This document shows positions 1-6,882 of a stretch of DNA of 64,000 nt, in pieces. Position numbers and translations under genes: made by a program. Each line of letters opens with the position of its first letter. The stretch's first letter is position 1. Below the pieces are notes generated by a model that saw only the letters and a list, made by a program, of their open reading frames with translations, was not told where the DNA came from and searched no databases. Origin of the DNA: a virus; the IMG/VR virus record IMGVR_UViG_3300002835_000074, positions 1-64,000 of that record; one strand, written 5' to 3'.

Positions 1-2
1 AT

Positions 3-170
3 TACCCTGAACTAATCGGTATTGTTTTCCTGTTAGTATTTGCCGCCACGATGTTCTATCAAGGCACTTGTATTATGAGAGGTCAAAGAGGATATTCTCT
101 CCGAGACTATATGAAACAGGAAAGTTCAAATATGCGTAAAAGAATAGAAGACTTACTCAAGGACAAATGA
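3..170 (+). CDS. C-terminal part of a small membrane protein (5' end outside window)
   Basis: An open frame enters from the left edge and stops at a TGA at 168-170. The visible part is about 55 residues: a hydrophobic helix (LIGIVFLLVFAATMFYQG), then a basic/acidic helical tail ending KRIEDLLKDK. It therefore looks like a single-pass membrane protein with a cytoplasmic charged tail. Its stop overlaps the ATG of the next ORF (ATGA), as expected for translational coupling in a phage operon. I do not recognise a family, and the true start is not visible. Confidence 0.55.
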   Translation, partial: YPELIGIVFLLVFAATMFYQGTCIMRGQRGYSLRDYMKQESSNMRKRIEDLLKDK

Positions 171-280
171 TCTCTCTTACAGAAGAAGATTTAAAAGAAC
201 TCCAAAGAAGAGTTACACAACAAAAAATAGAAGAACTATTTGAAGAACCATCTACTTATGAGGACGAAGACGATGAATAA
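167..280 (+). CDS. 37-residue acidic micro-protein
   Basis: The ATG at 167 overlaps the preceding stop as ATGA. The product is a predicted amphipathic helix (LTEEDLKELQRRVTQQKIEE) with a very acidic end (EDEDDE). No family is recognised. The tight coupling on both sides (the next ATG lies inside this gene at 273) is the main reason to accept so short a gene. It may be a small regulatory or assembly protein; the function is unknown. Confidence 0.45.
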   Translation: MISLTEEDLKELQRRVTQQKIEELFEEPSTYEDEDDE

Positions 281-365
281 CCTTTTTATTTCTTCATTGT
301 TACTTTTTAGTTCCATTGGGTTATTTGTTTATTGGGGACTTACACACGCATATCCACAATATTAG
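273..365 (+). CDS. 30-residue single-pass membrane micro-protein
   Basis: The ATG at 273 overlaps the end of the preceding gene. The product begins MNNLFISSLLLFSSIGLF and ends in the aromatic tail THAYPQY: one transmembrane helix with a short polar C-terminus. Size and shape resemble the tiny subunits of photosystems and cytochrome b6f, but I see no diagnostic residues and make no assignment. It lies 9 nt before gnd and is probably co-transcribed with it. Confidence 0.45.
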   Translation: MNNLFISSLLLFSSIGLFVYWGLTHAYPQY

Positions 366-374
366 GGGAGAGTT

Positions 375-1409
375 ATGAGAGTAGGATTAATTGGACTGGG
401 GCGAATGGGAGAAGGAATGTCTCGCCGCATGATGAAGGCAGGAATTGAAGTCTGGGGTTACAGGAGAAATTATGAAAAGGCTCAGGAAGCTTATGAAAAG
501 GGATTTGTTAATGGAGTTACAACTACTATTCAAAATCTTGTTCAAGTAGTTAAACAAACAAAAAACGGGGGAATACAACCAGGAATCTTCCAAATGGTTG
601 TGCCAGCAGAAACAGTAGAGGAGACAATCAATGAGTTATTACGATTTTGTAGTGAGGGAGATATTATTATTGATCATGGCAATAGCAATTTTAAAGACAG
701 TCGGAAAAGAGCAGAACGTTTGGCAAAGATGGGTATCCAATATATTGATTGTGGCACTAGCGGCGGTGTTTATGGTTTGGATCGTGGATACTGTCTTATG
801 GTTGGTGGGGGAAATATTGCGGTCGCCTCTTGTTCGCGCATTTTTGATGCCCTTGCCCCAGGAATCAGTGCTGCCCCCAGGACTCAATTTGACTCAGACG
901 TAACTTCTGCAGAGCACGGTTGGTTGCATTGTGGTGGTCCTGGTGCTGGTCACTTTGTAAAGATGGTGCATAATGGTATTGAATATGGCATCATGCAAGC
1001 ATACGCTGAAGGATTCAACATCATCAAAAACGCAAACGCAGGTGCTCAGTATGTTAGAGAAGGAGATGCAGAAGTCGCCCCAATGGCAGACCCCGAATCC
1101 TATTGCTATGATATTGATGTTGCTGAGGTGGCTGAGTTATGGCGTCGTGGTAGCGTGGTTGGTAGTTGGTTACTTGATCTTACTGCTGATGTGTTACGCG
1201 GCAACAGTGAGCTTAAACAGTTCTCTGGTGGGGTATCCGACAGCGGTGAGGGTCGTTGGACTGTTTCTGCCGCTGTGGATTTGGGGATATCCGCTCCTGT
1301 TATTACTACTGCCCTATTTGAGCGATTTAATTCACGCAATCTCGGATCTTTCGGAGCAAAAATCCTGAATGGCATGAGATTTATGTTTGGTGGTCATCAC
1401 GTTAGATAA
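375..1409 (+). CDS. gnd: 6-phosphogluconate dehydrogenase, short decarboxylating type
   Basis: The enzyme oxidises 6-phosphogluconate to ribulose 5-phosphate with NADP+ reduction in the oxidative pentose phosphate pathway. The Rossmann signature GLGRMG sits at residues 7-12. The 6PGDH active-site block follows as GGPGAGHFVKMVHNGIEYG, with K195 and N199 in the positions of the catalytic Lys and Asn. At 344 residues it matches the short class rather than the roughly 470-residue E. coli type. The ATG follows GGGGAG at a good spacing. gnd is a known cyanophage auxiliary metabolic gene. With talC (8722-9393) and the RpiB domain (6022-6882) in this window it would pull carbon through the pentose phosphate pathway to supply NADPH and ribose for phage DNA. 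Confidence 0.95.
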   Translation: MRVGLIGLGRMGEGMSRRMMKAGIEVWGYRRNYEKAQEAYEKGFVNGVTTTIQNLVQVVKQTKNGGIQPGIFQMVVPAETVEETINELLRFCSEGDIIIDHGNSNFKDSRKRAERLAKMGIQYIDCGTSGGVYGLDRGYCLMVGGGNIAVASCSRIFDALAPGISAAPRTQFDSDVTSAEHGWLHCGGPGAGHFVKMVHNGIEYGIMQAYAEGFNIIKNANAGAQYVREGDAEVAPMADPESYCYDIDVAEVAELWRRGSVVGSWLLDLTADVLRGNSELKQFSGGVSDSGEGRWTVSAAVDLGISAPVITTALFERFNSRNLGSFGAKILNGMRFMFGGHHVR

Positions 1410-1420
1410 GGAGATTATCA

Positions 1421-1588
1421 ATGGAACGATTTAAAGATTTTTCAGAATATGAACTTCGTCTGATTGCAGACGCAGTGTGGGTCAGACAAAGACACCATAT
1501 TGCTGGAGACAGAAAGTTCAGGGAGTATGGAGCACTTCTTACCGAGATTCAAAAGTTAGTAAATTATCAACCAGGAGTATTCCTATGA
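1421..1588 (+). CDS. 55-residue hypothetical protein between gnd and PTOX
   Basis: The ATG follows AAGGAG at 1408-1413. The product is a compact, mostly helical protein starting MERFKDFSEYELRLIADAVW and rich in charged and aromatic residues, with no membrane segment. Its stop overlaps the PTOX start as ATGA (1585-1588), so the two are translationally coupled. No family is recognised. Confidence 0.55.
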   Translation: MERFKDFSEYELRLIADAVWVRQRHHIAGDRKFREYGALLTEIQKLVNYQPGVFL

Positions 1589-2085
1589 GAAAGTTCAATG
1601 ATGCAGTTCTATCAATTACGGTAGCCATCATTGACTTCCTCTACCGTGATCTACCAATCCAAAGATTCTGGGTGCTGGAAACAATCGCCAGAGCACCTTA
1701 CTTCGCTTTTCTCAGTGTTCTTCATCTCAGAGAATCACTAGGTCTCCGAACAGAAGAACATTACTACTTAATGAAAGAACACTTCGCACAGACAATTAAT
1801 GAAACCGAACACCTCAGAGAAATGGAGTCGCGTGGCGGAGCAGATCGCTGGGTTGATCGCTTTTTCGCTTATCATTTGGTTCTCATCTATTATTGGATTA
1901 TGGTGGGTTATTATTTTCTTGCTCCTGTTTTCGCTTATCATCTGAACTCAGGTATTGAGTTTCATGCAACAGAAACATACCTAGATTACTTCTGGGATCA
2001 TCAGGATGATGCAAAGATTGCAGAGATCGCAGTGGATGAAATGAACCATTATATTGAACTAGAACGAGCAATGGAGATGATCTGA
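1585..2085 (+). CDS. PTOX: plastoquinol terminal oxidase (alternative oxidase family)
   Basis: This is a membrane-bound di-iron oxidase that passes electrons from plastoquinol to oxygen, relieving over-reduction of the thylakoid chain. All six expected iron ligands can be placed: E32 (LETIARAP), E73 and H76 (NETEH), E125 (GIEFHATETY), E152 and H155 (DEMNH). The central hydrophobic stretch YYWIMVGYYFLAPVFAYHL fits the interfacial helices. I start at the ATG at 1585, which overlaps the upstream stop, not at 1477, because residues before 1585 are out-of-frame sequence of the preceding gene. At 166 residues it is a minimal PTOX, shorter than plant or cyanobacterial forms. PTOX is a known cyanophage gene and fits beside psbA, psbD and hli. 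Confidence 0.9.
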   Translation: MRKFNDAVLSITVAIIDFLYRDLPIQRFWVLETIARAPYFAFLSVLHLRESLGLRTEEHYYLMKEHFAQTINETEHLREMESRGGADRWVDRFFAYHLVLIYYWIMVGYYFLAPVFAYHLNSGIEFHATETYLDYFWDHQDDAKIAEIAVDEMNHYIELERAMEMI

Positions 2086-2207
2086 TGTTATTAGCAAAAG
2101 CACTTTTATTTGTTTCAATTCCTTTCGTATTAACAACTCTTTACTTCGGAACAAAAGGGGGATATTATGACACCGAAAAGTATAAAGGAAACGGAACCGC
2201 ACATTAG
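2085..2207 (+). CDS. 40-residue membrane micro-protein
   Basis: The ATG at 2085 overlaps the PTOX stop (TGATG). The product has one N-terminal hydrophobic helix (LLAKALLFVSIPFVLTTLYF), then a soluble tail GYYDTEKYKGNGTAH. Position and topology suggest a small thylakoid or plasma-membrane protein that may accompany PTOX; this is inference from context only. Confidence 0.5.
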   Translation: MLLAKALLFVSIPFVLTTLYFGTKGGYYDTEKYKGNGTAH

Positions 2208-2388
2208 ACAGCGGTATCACTTTGCCGCATCAGCATTTGTAAGAATGTGGGGACATAGTTCATTACACGATCGTCGCATCGTAGAATTTTGTGAGGTATG
2301 GGCACATAGAACTGAAAATGCCCCATTAGATGATAGGGTAGTGGATCAATACTTTTATTATGAGTTTAAGACCTGGAGAGGATACTGA
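2167..2388 (+). CDS. hypothetical protein, about 73 residues
   Basis: The open frame overlaps the preceding gene by 41 nt in another frame. The start is uncertain: ATG at 2167 gives 73 residues, while an internal ATG at M27 would avoid the overlap. The conserved-looking core is rich in W, H, E and R (VWAHRTEN, YFYYEFKTWRGY), and it appears soluble. Its TGA overlaps the next ATG (TGATG). No family is recognised. Confidence 0.5.
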   Translation: MTPKSIKETEPHIRQRYHFAASAFVRMWGHSSLHDRRIVEFCEVWAHRTENAPLDDRVVDQYFYYEFKTWRGY

Positions 2389-2537
2389 TGGGACATTTTG
2401 CTCGATGGGTTCTAGAAAACCCCTATACTCTTGGATTTCTTGGATACATTTTGATTGTGCTTCCTATTATGGGTATCTGGGCAATACACAAATACGAATG
2501 GCAGCACTGGGCTCCATTTGATAAAAAACATAAATAA
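2388..2537 (+). CDS. 49-residue single-pass membrane protein
   Basis: The ATG at 2388 is coupled to the previous stop and preceded by GGAGAGG. The sequence has a hydrophobic helix (YTLGFLGYILIVLPIMGIWA) flanked by aromatic and charged residues (HKYEWQHWAPFDKKHK). This is the last of the micro-protein run following PTOX. Function unknown. Confidence 0.5.
   Translation: MGHFARWVLENPYTLGFLGYILIVLPIMGIWAIHKYEWQHWAPFDKKHK
2530..2536 (+). promoter_or_regulatory. late-promoter-like motif ATAAATA upstream of HNH gene
   Basis: CATAAATA at the end of the preceding gene matches the core of T4-type late promoters (TATAAATA; cyanophages use closely related forms). It lies 28 nt before the HNH start at 2564. 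It partly encodes the final HK residues of the upstream gene, so chance is possible. Confidence 0.4.
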
Positions 2538-2563
2538 CGGTAGATAAACTTATTCTACCGAAA

Positions 2564-2920
2564 ATGAGAACGCATAAGTGTGGGCATTGTGGAGAAACTG
2601 ATCCATCTAAGTTTTATGGGCATAAAAAAAGTGTTTGTGGTGCTTGTCATAACAAATATACATTAGAGTTGGGACAGAAAAAAAGAAATTTTATTCTTGA
2701 AGAAATGGGAGGTAAGTGTGTTTCTTGTGGTTATGATAAATATTCATCAGCACTTCAAGTTCATCATTTAGATCCATCTCAAAAAGACGCTAAATTTCAT
2801 GGGATTCGTGGATGGAGTCACGAACGTATTATTGACGAAATAAAGGAATGTGTGCTATTATGTGCTTGTTGCCACGCAGCAGTTCATTCTGGTGAGTTGG
2901 AACTACGGAGTATCGCCTAA
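2564..2920 (+). CDS. HNH endonuclease, probably a free-standing homing endonuclease
   Basis: A 118-residue protein with an N-terminal zinc-ribbon-like CGHCGET...CGACH and an HNH core: CVSCGY, then LQVHHLDPSQKDAKF, then LLCACCHAAVH. The paired cysteines and HH are the expected metal-binding and catalytic residues. Such genes insert near conserved phage genes or tRNAs. Here the last 15 nt overlap the first 15 nt of a tRNA-Pro gene, so the ORF and tRNA are physically fused in the genome. It would nick or cut double-stranded DNA at a recognition site, most plausibly the tRNA locus in related phages (inference). Confidence 0.85.
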   Translation: MRTHKCGHCGETDPSKFYGHKKSVCGACHNKYTLELGQKKRNFILEEMGGKCVSCGYDKYSSALQVHHLDPSQKDAKFHGIRGWSHERIIDEIKECVLLCACCHAAVHSGELELRSIA

Positions 2921-2981
2921 CTTGGTCATGGCACCGCTTTTGGGAAGCGGAATAATTTCGGTTCAAATCCGAATACTCCGA
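2906..2981 (+). tRNA. tRNA-Pro (anticodon UGG)
   Basis: I folded this by eye. The acceptor stem CGGAGTA (2906-2912) pairs with TACTCCG (2974-2980), with discriminator A at 2981. The D stem is GCC/GGC. The anticodon stem CCGCT/AGCGG closes the loop TTTGGGA, giving anticodon TGG. The variable loop is AATAA, and the T stem TTCGG/CCGAA closes TTCAAAT. A C1-G72 pair with A73 is the identity signature of bacterial tRNA-Pro. CCA is not encoded. The 5' end overlaps the HNH gene. A phage tRNA-Pro(UGG) would read CCN codons, chiefly CCA and CCT, which appear frequent in these genes. Confidence 0.88.
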
Positions 2982-2998
2982 TTAGTCTATATTTAATT

Positions 2999-3649
2999 AT
3001 GGAATCTATACCATTTTATAGCATTGGATTTATTAAAGATAGAGTTCCCGACGCTATCTTTGATCGTCTTGTCAATAGTGCATTGGATGCAAAAGAAAAT
3101 AATAATAGAGCTGTTAATACCCTAGCTGGAAATATAGAAGAATCTTATGATATTAATTTGTCACAAGAAGATTTTATCTTTGTTGAAGAATACCTTGTAA
3201 AATTATGTGCCAAATATGAAAGGCAGTATAATTTGATGAGATATGAAAAATCAGTTATTGCTGATGGATACAATCTTGAACTTAAAAGATTGTGGGTAAA
3301 TTATCAAAAGAAATACGAGTTCAATCCTGTCCATCATCATACTGGTCTTTATAGTTTTGTTATATGGGTAAAAATACCCTATGACTTTAGGAATGAATTT
3401 GATCAAGACTTATGTAAGAATTCAAATAATAAGTGTCCTGGATCTTTTGCATTTTATTATCCAAATGCAATCGGTGATATGGAAGAGCATTTAATAGAAT
3501 TGGATTCTACTTTCGAGAAGGAAATTATCGTGTTTCCATCTAGAGTTAATCATTGTGTTTATCCATTTTATACATCTGATAGTAACAGGATTTCTATATC
3601 TGGAAATATGTATCTTTGTGCAAAAGATTTTAGTGACTATATAACATAA
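2999..3649 (+). CDS. 2OG-Fe(II) oxygenase-like protein
   Basis: 216 residues. A central jelly-roll segment WVNYQKKYEFNPVHHHTG is followed by the beta-rich LYSFVIWVKIPYD, and a C-terminal block FPSRVNHCVYPF...NRISISGN supplies the distal His and the Arg that binds 2-oxoglutarate. This order matches the phage prolyl-hydroxylase-like oxygenases common in cyanomyoviruses. The first ligand would be one of the HHH histidines. The substrate is unknown. The ORF starts 17 nt after the tRNA. A second, more distant relative lies at 4641-5228. Confidence 0.65.
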   Translation: MESIPFYSIGFIKDRVPDAIFDRLVNSALDAKENNNRAVNTLAGNIEESYDINLSQEDFIFVEEYLVKLCAKYERQYNLMRYEKSVIADGYNLELKRLWVNYQKKYEFNPVHHHTGLYSFVIWVKIPYDFRNEFDQDLCKNSNNKCPGSFAFYYPNAIGDMEEHLIELDSTFEKEIIVFPSRVNHCVYPFYTSDSNRISISGNMYLCAKDFSDYIT

Positions 3650-3670
3650 CCAGTTCATAGACTGGCACAC

Positions 3671-3699
3671 TTGACAGAAAAGTCTCAACACCTTATAAT
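3671..3699 (+). promoter_or_regulatory. sigma70-type promoter TTGACA-N17-TATAAT
   Basis: A perfect consensus -35 TTGACA (3671-3676) and -10 TATAAT (3694-3699) are separated by 17 nt, placing a start near 3706, 17 nt before the ATG at 3723. Just upstream is the palindrome CCAGT-N6-ACTGG (3651-3666), and the 10-mer ACTGGCACAC directly abuts the -35. A host-sigma-driven early promoter is the simple reading. Confidence 0.85.
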
Positions 3700-3722
3700 A
3701 CTAGAGCAAACAACACAAAACA

Positions 3723-3938
3723 ATGTCTCTGACCGCAAAATTCAAGAAAGATGTTAGCACTCTTCGCCTTGCTGCTAACGGGGAAATCTACCTTGATGTA
3801 AAGAATCCGAAACTTTATAAAAAAGTTCGTCGCTTTTATGAAAATGAAGGTGTCGTATTTTCTGGTGACCCTCTTGACGACTACGAAATGCTCATGGAGT
3901 ATGTCGCCAGCGATCTTGAATCTGTTGAGGTTGCATGA
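3723..3938 (+). CDS. conserved-looking hypothetical protein, 71 residues
   Basis: A small soluble protein starting MSLTAKFKKDVSTLRLAANG, with mixed alpha/beta character and an acidic C-terminus (LDDYEMLMEYVASDLESVEVA). It is the first gene after a consensus early promoter, so early expression and a role in host takeover are plausible, but nothing in the sequence shows a function. Its end overlaps the next start (GCATGA). Confidence 0.65.
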   Translation: MSLTAKFKKDVSTLRLAANGEIYLDVKNPKLYKKVRRFYENEGVVFSGDPLDDYEMLMEYVASDLESVEVA

Positions 3939-4189
3939 AAACCAAAGTTCTTCTGGAACGTGAAGGATATCGCTTTATTGAAGCAGGTATTCTTGAGATA
4001 AACGGCAAACCAGATTATCGTTTGCAAAAGCAAAATTACTATACCAAACGCTGGAATGACATTTATCTTTTTGATAATGTTCTACAATGTTCTACTGCAA
4101 TGGAGGATATTGAGTATGCGAAATGGTTAGATCCAGATAGAGTTCCTTGTTATGTAAGAGACGATGAAGAAGACACGGATGGTCTATAA
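3935..4189 (+). CDS. hypothetical protein, 84 residues
   Basis: The ATG at 3935 overlaps the preceding stop as ATGA. It is a soluble alpha/beta protein rich in Y, D and R (YRLQKQNYYTKRWNDIYLF) with the acidic end RDDEEDTDGL. It is co-transcribed with 3723-3938 from the consensus promoter at 3671. No family is recognised. Confidence 0.6.
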   Translation: MKTKVLLEREGYRFIEAGILEINGKPDYRLQKQNYYTKRWNDIYLFDNVLQCSTAMEDIEYAKWLDPDRVPCYVRDDEEDTDGL

Positions 4190-4215
4190 CAGCACTGGTC
4201 GGGAGCAAACCCCTT

Positions 4216-4443
4216 ATGTCTAAAACAAGTATCCTGAGGTATATCGGGAACTTTCTTCTCCTACTTGGTTATCAAATCATGTTGTGGGGAGATTTCAAAA
4301 ATGGTTTGATAATAAAGTTTATTGGGGGACTACTCGGTATTCCTTTTGCTATCAAACTCAAACTCTGGGATGTGCTATTTCTGATAGCATTCTTTGGTAT
4401 CACCGAAATATCAAAGTTAACCCAACTTTTCTTGGTTTCTTAA
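4216..4443 (+). CDS. small multi-pass membrane protein, 75 residues
   Basis: Hydrophobic throughout, with two or three helices: YIGNFLLLLGYQIMLW, IKFIGGLLGIPFAI and DVLFLIAFFGITEI, separated by short Lys-containing loops. No signal cleavage site is seen. It is the last gene before a noncoding stretch with tandem repeats and a strong terminator. Function unknown. Confidence 0.55.
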   Translation: MSKTSILRYIGNFLLLLGYQIMLWGDFKNGLIIKFIGGLLGIPFAIKLKLWDVLFLIAFFGITEISKLTQLFLVS

Positions 4444-4446
4444 AAC

Positions 4447-4546
4447 CAAGTGGTGGAGTCAAATTTGACCCCTTCTGGTTTCTTGCTTTCCCATAAAAAA
4501 GCAAGTGGTGCGGATGGGACTCTCTCCCGCCTGGTTTCCAATTTCC
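4447..4546 (+). repeat. two diverged tandem copies of a ~55-bp unit in a gene-free stretch
   Basis: Region 4444-4582 holds no convincing gene. CAAGTGGTG occurs at 4447 and 4502, CTGGTTTC at 4475 and 4531, and TTTCC at 4487 and 4542, always 55-56 bp apart. Read on the minus strand, the second unit ends like a tRNA (CCCATCCGCACCA), but its T-loop lacks the TTC signature. It could be decayed tRNA sequence or a structured RNA; neither can be shown by eye. Confidence 0.45.
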
Positions 4547-4582
4547 AGTCAAAGAATTGGTGGCGAGCCTGAAAAGAATCAA

Positions 4583-4608
4583 GGGAGTTGACAACAACTC
4601 CCTTTTTT
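4583..4608 (+). terminator. Rho-independent terminator overlapping the next promoter
   Basis: Stem GGGAGTTG (4583-4590) pairs with CAACTCCC (4595-4602) around the loop ACAA, followed by TTTTTT. It ends the 3.7-4.4 kb transcript. Part of the stem and loop is also the -35 TTGACA of the downstream promoter. Confidence 0.85.
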
Positions 4609-4616
4609 ATTATAAT
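4588..4616 (+). promoter_or_regulatory. consensus promoter with -35 inside terminator hairpin
   Basis: TTGACA (4588-4593) lies in the terminator stem-loop and TATAAT (4611-4616) follows after exactly 17 nt that include the hairpin's second arm and T-tract. Transcription would begin near 4623, just before the GTG at 4641. This is the clearest member of the recurrent terminator/promoter module discussed in the findings. Confidence 0.85.
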
Positions 4617-4640
4617 AATTTGATATATTGTGATATATTT

Positions 4641-5228
4641 GTGCAGGATAATATTCATTTATTGTTTCCAACTTCAGTTTATCGGTCATACGATCTCATT
4701 TCTGAAGAAGAAAATATGAGAATATATCAACACATTCTAAAAGAAAAGGATGTTGTTAAAGGTAGAGGGATAGACTCCTGGTATTCGGGAGCAAATAGCC
4801 CACAAAATTCATTTAATATTGGGTATGAGAATAAAATTTTTGACTTACTATTTGAAAGAATCAATACTAAAGTTAATGAATACGCAAAATTTTTAAATTG
4901 TGACCATCATAAATTCTTTTTAAGTGAGTGGTGGTGGAATGTTTATACTAATAAAAACAGTCAAGAGTTTCATCATCATTTACCATCTTCTATTAGTGGA
5001 GTATATTTCTGTAAAAGACCAGAGGGATCTGCACCTATAGTATTTCACCATCCTAATTTTTATTACTGTACCCCACATTCTATCAGAAATGAGTATAATT
5101 CAGATTCATATTCTATAGAACCAGTTGAACGTTCTTTGTTAATTTTTCAATCATCCACTGTTCATATGGTTCCTCCTGGTCTTAATACTGATCCAAGAGT
5201 TACTATTTCATTTAATTATAAAGTATGA
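4641..5228 (+). CDS. 2OG-Fe(II) oxygenase-like protein (TIGR02466-like)
   Basis: I place the start at GTG 4641: the open frame extends further upstream but would run through the terminator hairpin, and the predicted transcript starts near 4623. Family members typically begin near LLFPT.VY, seen here as IHLLFPTSVY. The core WWWNVYTNKNSQEFHHHLPSS supplies the first His ligands, and LLIFQSSTVHMVPPG...RVTISFN supplies the distal His and the Arg. The product is about 195 residues. It overlaps the GT11 gene by 4 nt and opens the sugar cassette, so a hydroxylated glycan or protein substrate is possible (inference). Confidence 0.7.
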   Translation: MQDNIHLLFPTSVYRSYDLISEEENMRIYQHILKEKDVVKGRGIDSWYSGANSPQNSFNIGYENKIFDLLFERINTKVNEYAKFLNCDHHKFFLSEWWWNVYTNKNSQEFHHHLPSSISGVYFCKRPEGSAPIVFHHPNFYYCTPHSIRNEYNSDSYSIEPVERSLLIFQSSTVHMVPPGLNTDPRVTISFNYKV

Positions 5229-6025
5229 TATCACTCAATCATATTGGCAATCTTGGAAGACTTGCCAATCAAATGTTTCAATATGCTTCTTTAAAAGGAA
5301 TTGCTAGAAATAGGGGATATGGATTTATCATTCCACCTAGATATGTTTTTGGGCAGCATGATGATAATGTCAAAAATTCTGATGTTATTTTATACGATGT
5401 TTTTGAAAATATAGAAAAAAATAATGATTGTGCTCTACAGGATGCCAATACTTTTTGGGAAAGAAAGCATGAATTTGATGAGGAATTATTCATCAATTGC
5501 CCAGATAATGTAGATTTAATGGGATACTTTCAAACCGAAAAATACTTCAAGCATATTGAAGATGAGATACGAGAAGACTTTAGATTTAATGAAGAGTTGT
5601 ATTCTAATTGTAAAGAATTTCTTAAAGAAAATTTTGATAGTGAAGTAATCTCTTTACATATTCGTAGAGGAGATTATACCTCTAATCCAAATCATCCTGT
5701 GCAACCAATTAGTTATTATCAGGAAGCACTTTCTAAACTACCAGAACTTCCTGTTATTGTTTTTTCTGATGATGAATCTTGGTGTAAAGAGCAGGATTTA
5801 TTTAAAGATGATAGGTTTTTGATATCAGAAGAAAACACAACCGATGCTGATCTTTGCTTAATGTCATTATGCGATTATCACATCATTGCAAATTCATCAT
5901 TCTCTTGGTGGGGTGCATGGTTAGCAAAAAGTAAAAAAGTAATTGCCCCCAAAAATTGGTTTGGTGGAGAATGCTATAATAAATCAACAGTTGATTATCC
6001 ATTTGGTAACTTTGAATTTCTATGA
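5225..6025 (+). CDS. alpha-1,2-fucosyltransferase-like glycosyltransferase, family GT11
   Basis: 266 residues with the GT11 hallmarks: N-terminal GRLANQMFQYASLKGIA, the donor-binding motif HIRRGDY, and the C-terminal ANSSFSWWGAWLA. These enzymes transfer L-fucose from GDP-fucose to galactose by an inverting mechanism. The ORF overlaps its neighbours by 4 nt on both sides. No GDP-fucose synthesis genes are certain here (the SDR at 11818 is one candidate), so the donor may come from the host. The product presumably decorates a phage or host glycan. Confidence 0.85.
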   Translation: MISLNHIGNLGRLANQMFQYASLKGIARNRGYGFIIPPRYVFGQHDDNVKNSDVILYDVFENIEKNNDCALQDANTFWERKHEFDEELFINCPDNVDLMGYFQTEKYFKHIEDEIREDFRFNEELYSNCKEFLKENFDSEVISLHIRRGDYTSNPNHPVQPISYYQEALSKLPELPVIVFSDDESWCKEQDLFKDDRFLISEENTTDADLCLMSLCDYHIIANSSFSWWGAWLAKSKKVIAPKNWFGGECYNKSTVDYPFGNFEFL

Positions 6026-6882
6026 AAACGATCATTATTTCTTCTGACCATAATGGGGTCGAGAACAAAGAACAACTAAAGATGTATCTTAAGGGAGAAG
6101 GATATCGGGTTATTGATATTGGACCTTATACTTCTGATGTGAGTGTCGATTATGTTGATTATGCAGCTCAGTTATCTACAATTGTGAGTAATCGTGAGGC
6201 GGACCGAGGTATCCTTATCTGTGGAACTGGTGTTGGTATGAGTATCGTTGCAAATCGTTTTGCTGGTGTCCGTGCTGTTCTAGCTCATAATGAACTCACT
6301 GCGGTTAAGTCTAGAGAGCATAATGATTCCAATGTTCTTTGTTTGGGTACGTGGTTGTCTTCTCAGATTGAAATGAGAGAGATGAGCAAAATGTGGTTAG
6401 ATGAAGCATGGGGAGAAGGTCGTCATGTCAAGCGTGTTGAAAAGATTGATTCACATACTGGCATTGTTTTAACAAATGGAGTTTTTGATATCCTTCATAA
6501 GGGCCATATTGAACTTTTGAAGTTTGCTAGATTGCAGGGAACAAAACTGATTGTTGCTATTGATTCTGACCGCAGAGTAAAACAACTCAAAGGTGACAAT
6601 CGACCTGTTAATAATGAAGAAGATCGTAGAAGGGTTCTTGAGACAAATCGTTATGTTGATGAAGTCATCATTTTTGATTCAACTGAAGAACTTCAAGAAT
6701 TCTATCAAACACTCTCTCCAGATGTAATTGTTAAGGGTTCTGAATGGACTGCTGATGAAGTAAGAAGCAGAGACTGTATTCCAGAGTCTATACAAGTTAA
6801 AGTTTATCCTTTGGTTGGAGACTATTCCACAACCAATACCATGCAAAAAATTAGAGAACTTGAAACATGCGAGAAAATTTAA
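6022..6882 (+). CDS. fusion: RpiB/LacAB sugar-phosphate isomerase + HldE-type nucleotidyltransferase
   Basis: Residues 1-140 are an RpiB domain: SSDHNG at 7-12, and ICGTGVGMSIVANR with catalytic-type C67. Residues about 148-286 are a cytidylyltransferase-fold domain resembling the C-terminal half of HldE (heptose-1-phosphate adenylyltransferase): TNGVFDILHKGH at 151-162 with HKGH as the HxGH nucleotide motif, and a later VKGSEW. An aldose/ketose isomerase fused to a sugar nucleotidyltransferase suggests two non-adjacent steps of one activated-sugar pathway. The next gene is an HldE-like kinase, which would supply the missing step. The actual sugar (heptose, pentose or other) cannot be read from sequence. 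Confidence 0.85.
   Translation: MKTIIISSDHNGVENKEQLKMYLKGEGYRVIDIGPYTSDVSVDYVDYAAQLSTIVSNREADRGILICGTGVGMSIVANRFAGVRAVLAHNELTAVKSREHNDSNVLCLGTWLSSQIEMREMSKMWLDEAWGEGRHVKRVEKIDSHTGIVLTNGVFDILHKGHIELLKFARLQGTKLIVAIDSDRRVKQLKGDNRPVNNEEDRRRVLETNRYVDEVIIFDSTEELQEFYQTLSPDVIVKGSEWTADEVRSRDCIPESIQVKVYPLVGDYSTTNTMQKIRELETCEKI

Noticed and set aside
631-1368. Overlapping + strand open frames inside gnd (631-903, 973-1368) that look membrane-like
   Set aside because: They lie wholly inside a well-supported gnd gene and lack ribosome sites; hydrophobicity comes from frame shift of a G/T-rich sequence.
1477-1584. Upstream extension of the PTOX frame to 1477
   Set aside because: It would overlap the 55-residue ORF by over 100 nt and adds residues unlike the PTOX family. 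ATG 1585 in an ATGA overlap is better.
4557-4640. Upstream extension of the oxygenase frame to an ATG at 4557
   Set aside because: The ORF would read through a strong terminator hairpin and start before the predicted transcript. Family start fits GTG 4641.
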